NCBI GenBank assembly: GCA_026874595.1
Contig: CM049308.1
Span: 91,083,624 to 91,147,623 of the forward strand
Reading direction: 5' to 3'
Source: Sipunculus nudus
Taxonomy: Eukaryota; Annelida; Sipuncula; Golfingiida; Sipunculidae
Length of the DNA: 64,000 nucleotides
The translations under genes were made by a program, and so were the position numbers. Below are positions 58,968 through 64,000 of the stretch, piece by piece (positions within the stretch are counted from its first letter, which is position 1; each line of letters starts with the position of its first letter). The notes beneath the pieces were generated by a model, which did no database searches, was not told where the DNA came from, and saw nothing but the letters and a program-made list of their open reading frames with translations.

Positions 58968-61406
58968 TTTTATGCCCCCGCCACAAAGTGGCCGGGGCAT
59001 ATAGTTTTACCCATGTCCGTCATTCCGTCATTCCGTCCTTCCGTCATTCCGAAATCAAACAGTTGTACGGACTTTTTTTTCGCAATGCCTGCAGATATTG
59101 GCCTAATGTTTGGTGTGTGGGCAGATATAGACCAGTTACAGATCGAATTCGCGTTTCGTCCCGTTGACCTACTTTTGACCGTTTTACGGCTCCTAAACTC
59201 AGAAAATTTCATGAAAAATAGAAATATTCATGACAGATACACATGTACGGACTTTTTTTCGCAATGCCTGCAGATATTGGCCTAATTTTTGGTGTGTTAG
59301 CAGATATAGACCAGTTACAGATCAAGTTCGCGTTTCGTCCTGGTTGACCTACTTTTGACCGTTTTACGGCTCCTGAACATAGAAAATTTCATGAAAAATA
59401 TGAAATTTCATGACAAATACACATGTACGGACTTTTTGTCGCAATGCCTGCAGATATTGGCCTGATTTTTGGTGTGTGGACAGATATAGACCAGTTACAG
59501 ATCGACTTCGCGTTTCGTCCCGGTTGACTTACTTTTGACTGTTTTACGGCTCCTAAACTTAGAAAATTTAATGAAAAATAGAAATATTCATGACAGATAC
59601 ACATGTACGGACTTTTTTTCGCAATGCCTGCAGATATTGGCCTGATTTTTGGTGTGTAGGCAAATATAGACCAGTTACAGATCGAGTTCGCGTTTCGTCC
59701 TGGTTGACCTACTTTTGACCGTTGTACAAACATAGAAAGTTTCATGAAAAATAGAAATATTCATGAAAGATACACATGTACAGACTTTTTTCGCAATGCC
59801 TGCAGATTTTGGCCTTATTTTTGGTGTGTGGGCAGATATAGACCAGTTACAGATCGAGTTCGCGTTTCGTCCTGGTTGACCTACTTTTGACTGTTTTACG
59901 GCTCCTAAACTTAGAAAATTTCATGTAAAATAGAAATATTCATGACAGATACACATGTACGGACTTTTTTTCGCAATGCCTGCAGATATTGGCCTAATTT
60001 TTGGTGTGTTAGCAGATATAGACCAGTTACAGATCGAGTTCGCGTTTCGTCCTGGTTGACCTACTTTTGACCGTTTTACGGCTCCTGAACATAGAAAATT
60101 TCATGAAAAATATGAAATTTCATGACAAATACACATGTACGGACTTTTTTTCGCAATGCCTGCAGATATTGGCCTGATATTTGGTGTGTAGGCAAATATA
60201 GACCAGTTACAGATCGAGTTCGCGTTTCGTCCCGGTTGACCTACTGTTGACCGTTGTACAAACATAGAAATTTCATGAAAAATAGAAATATTCATGAAAG
60301 ATACACATGTACAGACTTTTTTTCGCAATGCCTGCAGATATTGGCCTTATTTTTGGTGTGTGGGCAGATATAGACCAGTTACAGATCGAGTTTGCGTTTC
60401 GTCCTGGTTGACCTACTTTTGACCGTTTTACGGCTCCTGCACATAGAAAATTTCATGAAAAATATGAAATATCATGACAAATACACATGTACGGGCTTTT
60501 TTGCGCAATGCCTGCAGATATTGGCCTGATTTTTGGTGTGTGGCCAGATATTGACCAGTTACAGATTGAGTTCGCATTTCGTCCTGGTTGACCTACTTTT
60601 GACTGTTTTACGGCTCCTGAACATAGAAAATTTCATGTAAAATATAAATTTTCATGACAAATACACTTGTACAGACTTTTCTTCACAATACCTGCAGATA
60701 TTGGCCTGATTTTTGGTGTGTGGGCAGATAATGACCAGTTACAGATCAAGTTCACGTTTTGTCCCAGTTGACCTATTTTTGACCGTTTGCGGGGCTCTAA
60801 CATAGAAAATTTCATAAAAAGATGCATATGTATGGACTTTTTTTCGCAGTGCCTGCAGATACCAACCTGATTTTTCGCAATGTATGGCAGATAATGACCA
60901 GTTACAGATCGAGTTCTTGTTTTCTCTCAGTTGACCTACTTTTGACCATTTGACTGCTCCTGAACATAGAAAGTTTCATGAAAAATATAAATATTCATAA
61001 CAAAGCATATGTACTGACTTTTTCTCCTCAATGCCTGCAGATACCACCCTGATTTTTTATGTGTGGGCAGATAATGACAGTTACAGATCGAGTTCGCGTT
61101 TCATCCCGGTTGACCTACTTTTGATTGTTTTACGGCTCCTTAACATAGAAAATTTCACGAAAGACAGAAATTTTTATGGAAAATGCACATGTATGGACTT
61201 TTTTTCACAATGCCTGCATATACTGGCATGATTTATTGTGTGTTGCTTGATAATGACCCGTTACAGATCGAGTTTGCATTTTGCCCTTGTTGACCTACTT
61301 TTGACCATACGACACCTCCTGAACTTAAAAAAATTTTCAAAATTTTACAAATGTTTCTAATTTGCCCAAGGCGGGGGCATTCGTGTCGTTCCGACACATC
61401 TAGTTT
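58968..61406 (+). mobile_element. Hairpin-ended tandem-repeat element, family B (HINE-like)
   Basis: The 5' hairpin has arms 58972-58984 and 58988-59000 (ATGCCCC.GCCAC, loop AAA, GTGGC.GGGGCAT). GTCCGTCATTCC-type short repeats follow (59015-59050), then about 13 units of about 180 bp. ATGCCCCCGCC (58972-58982) has its exact inverted partner GGCGGGGGCAT at 61370-61380. Then come a hairpin GTGTCG/CGACAC (61383-61397) and the terminus ATCTAGTTT (61398-61406). All hallmarks of the shared plan are intact here. Confidence 0.75.
59063..61370 (+). repeat. Central tandem array of family B, about 13 units of 180 bp
   Basis: Units start GTACGGACTTTTT (or variants) near 59063, 59245, 59425, 59606, 59777, 59957, 60137, 60308, 60488, 60668, 60828, 61008 and 61191. 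They contain GCAATGCCTGCAGATATTGG, ACCAGTTACAGATCGAGTTC and TTGACCTACTTTTGACC. Units starting at 59606 and 60137 share the same 12-bp deletion (ACCGTTGTACAAACATAG), showing a three-unit duplication of about 531 bp. Units after 60668 are more diverged. Open frames across the array are artefacts of repetition. Confidence 0.9.
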
Positions 61407-61409
61407 ACA

Positions 61410-61745
61410 CATGAGTCAATTTAATATGTTTGGTCAAAACACTTAAATAACTCAAAGCCATATGTAAATCTCGACCACCTCAGGATGGATACTGAGTGAA
61501 CTTGCCAATCTATACCAATATTGATGGGCCCTGGCATGATGTTGAACAAACACATTTTTTAACTGAATAAGGCAGGTGTATGCAACCGTGATGATTTTTG
61601 TACAATGTAAAGTCAGTGTGCCAGGATTAAAAGAAGTATTTATATTAACAAGGGAAACATATTTATCTTTTAGAAAAATCAAAACCAAGTGAACTTCAAG
61701 CATAGAGAGTAATCATTGATGTATTAATATATATACATATATATA

Positions 61746-61794
<49 letters not shown>

Positions 61795-63110
61795 AATAAC
61801 GTCGCAACTTGAGCCAACATAGTTAACTGTTGTCTTCTGTATGTGCGGAAGTTCCGGATTTGCCACCTCTAAAACTGCAAACGCCACAATGGAGCGTCCT
61901 TTATTTATTATAACAAGTTGTATAATCCATGTGAAATAAATAATTTTATATATTTATTTTTAAGCATAAATACCTTTTCTCTGACACCACACTTACAAGA
62001 ATTGGTCTGTTTACCGATGTACACTACTTTAGACCTACAGTCTCTCAGAGTTTATTTGTATGAATGTCACAATGAGATGATATTATTTAGGTCTAATGAT
62101 CTTCAAACTACCTCGGTTTAACTTAGCTTTAAAATTCATATTAAAATTGATTTTAGCCACAATGGTATATAAATATTTGGAATCTTTAGGGTTTTCTCGT
62201 GAAAATGGACTTGTTGGTCATTTTATCAGTAATGTTGGTTGTTTATTTGCCATTTAGTATGTGCTTTTTGGTAACACACTGGTGACATACACAGGAAACT
62301 TTACTTCGCCATGTAAAAGCTCAACATTAATTTACACTCATAATAGGGCAGGAAATGATTTATAAATAATAATGGTTTATAGGGCACAACTCAATTCGCA
62401 TTTACAAGAGCGGATATTCACAAGGACCCCTTCAAATGGTCTTTATACCTTTCAGAGCCGAGAAACACATTCACGGTAGTTAAAAAAGGGTTCCCATGGC
62501 CGATTGCACAATTCGGGCGTATCACATATGTAATCTATAATGTATATATAACTAATCATATATGGTTATCAACAGCCCTCACGGTAATCGTGCAAAGTAA
62601 CGGACCCATATTTCTCTCTCTCACAAATAAGTGTGACCACATTTCACTAAAATTTTTCTTGCATGATAAAGTTGACGATCCGGTGCATCTAATGCTATCA
62701 TATTTTGTATGTTATTTATATATTTATTTGGCTACAAACTGTCGAAAAAGGGTAGTTTGCTGAAAATACCCAAAATGACGTCGTGTCAAAGATGTTCTGA
62801 GCCGACGTCATGAATCAACAGTAATATACATATATACCATGTTAAACATTTAGATGATGTCTTATAAAAATTACAGTCAACATATAATATTATGCATATC
62901 ATTATATGTTTATACTTTTTTACCTCTATTTATCCCTATTTCACTTGATGTACGTTCAAGTTGACGACGCCCTGCCGCCAGAACGTAAACAAATGTCGAG
63001 TCTCGCGTGACAAGTCATGCACTTAAAATCAAGGGAGAAAAACGTTCGTCTGCATTATGTTACAACATATTTTGTTATACTAACATAATGATATCCTTAT
63101 TTTTAATAAA
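61410..63110. other. No supported gene; TA microsatellite
   Basis: A (TA)n tract lies at 61724-61790. A lone satellite-like phrase, AAGTGTGACCACATTTCACT, is at 62628-62647, about 500 bp before the satellite array. No coding feature recognised. Confidence 0.45.
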
Positions 63111-63114
63111 TTAA

Positions 63115-63831
63115 TTATAAAGTGTGACAACGTTTATTAGTTATAATTAATGATATTATTAAGGTGTGATCTCTTTTATTAATGGTGTGACCTTATATAG
63201 TAGTAAGAAATAGTAAAAAAATGTGGTGTGACCACATTTAAATATATTCTTACATCATCATATCCCTTATTTTTTCTATAATTAATCCTAAGGGACCATA
63301 TTTTTTTCCAATAAAGAATAAGGTGTGACCACCTTTTATTTGACCAGCCATATAAGTTTGTATTATATGAATAATATTATAAAATCTGGTACCATATGGC
63401 GTGACCAAATTTTTTTCAGATAAATATTGACAAAAATAAGGTGTGACCACATTTTATTTAACCAGCCATATATGTTCGTATTTCATATATAATATTATAA
63501 AATATGGTCACATAGGGTGTGACCACATTTTTTACCAATAAATATTAACAAAAATAAGGTGTGACCACATTTTATTTGACCAGCCTAATAAGCTTGAATT
63601 ATATATATAAAATATTATAAGATATGGTCACATAAGCTGTGACCACATTTTTACCAATAAATATTAAGAGTAATAAGGTGTTACTACATTTTATTTGACC
63701 AGCGATTCGAGTTTGTATTATATATATAATATCATAAAATGTGGTCACATATGGTGTGACCAAAAATTTTCACCAATGAATATTAACAAAAATAAGATGT
63801 GACCACATTTTATTTCACCAGCCATATAATT

Positions 63832-63902
<71 letters not shown>

Positions 63903-64000
63903 ATATTATAAAATGTGGTCACATATGGTGTGACCATATTTTTTTAATAAATATTTAAACAAAAATAAAGTGGGACCATATTTTATTTGACCAGCCATAT
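63115..64000 (+). repeat. AT-rich satellite of about 120 bp, continuing past the window
   Basis: Units contain AAGGTGTGACCACATTTTAT and TTGACCAGCCATATAAG, then a palindrome GTGGTCACATATGGTGTGACCA or close variants. Unit anchors fall near 63320, 63440, 63558, 63677, 63794 and 63966. Earlier partial units run from about 63120. The unit near 63794 is lengthened by a TA microsatellite (63830-63902). The array is open at the window edge. Confidence 0.85.

Noticed and set aside
59063-61231. Repeated open frames with similar proteins across the family B array (e.g. minus-strand KSPYMCICHE-type peptides)
   Set aside because: They arise from translating the 180-bp repeat; frames are lost between units and there is no start or splice context.

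Overview
The window looks like repeat-rich, AT-rich genomic DNA of an invertebrate animal, most likely a lophotrochozoan such as a mollusc. This rests on the transposon mix (Harbinger relics, APE-type LINEs, hairpin-flanked elements carrying long tandem arrays), GT-AG-like exon fragments, many microsatellites and homopolymer G/C runs, and no bacterial gene organisation. No intact host gene was found. Almost every recognisable coding stretch is a decayed transposon gene with stops and frameshifts.

Layout. 0.27-1.86 kb (-): a decayed PIF/Harbinger element with a MADF/Myb-like gene and a HARBI1-like transposase. 3.8 kb (-): a tRNA-like SINE trace. 4.3-5.76 kb (+): a relic of an unidentified coiled-coil protein with a conserved-looking C-terminal domain. 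7.0-8.6 kb: a duplicated 400-bp block, short interspersed units and a scrap of LINE reverse transcriptase. 8.72-10.71 kb: a hairpin-ended tandem-repeat element (family D, reverse). 10.7-14.37 kb (+): a 5'-truncated L1/Tx1-like LINE with an 11-bp target-site duplication. 20.1-21.05 kb: a degenerate tandem array. 22.57-22.98 kb (-): an IS5/Harbinger-type transposase fragment. 25.3-29.6 kb (-): a LINE with ORF1 and ORF2 that has lost its 3' end. 33.8-35.05 kb (-): exon-like segments of an unknown gene. 35.24-38.92 kb: family A tandem-repeat element. 39.9-40.9 kb: another tandem array. 43.47, 57.57 and probably 31.4 kb: copies of a small TIR element. 45.96-46.57 kb (-): a second HARBI1-like relic, with a possible MADF partner at 46.7-47.2 kb. 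50.06-50.79 kb: family C element. 50.8-52.7 kb (-): coding-like relic of unknown family. 54.2-55.1 kb: reversed family A copy. 56.8-58.05 kb: inverted-orientation repeat field. 58.97-61.41 kb: family B element with about 13 units of 180 bp. 63.1-64.0 kb: a palindrome-bearing satellite of about 120 bp running off the end.

The most interesting structure is shared by four otherwise different element families (A-D). Each has a 5' hairpin whose left arm is a 9-11 bp subterminal inverted repeat, a GTCC/GTCT-rich stretch, a central tandem array, the matching inverted repeat, a short 3' hairpin, and a terminus resembling CTAGTTTT. This resembles the architecture described for Helentron-derived non-autonomous elements (HINEs) and the tandem-repeat 'Pearl'-type elements of bivalves. 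The assignment is by structure only and no autonomous Rep/helicase gene is present here.
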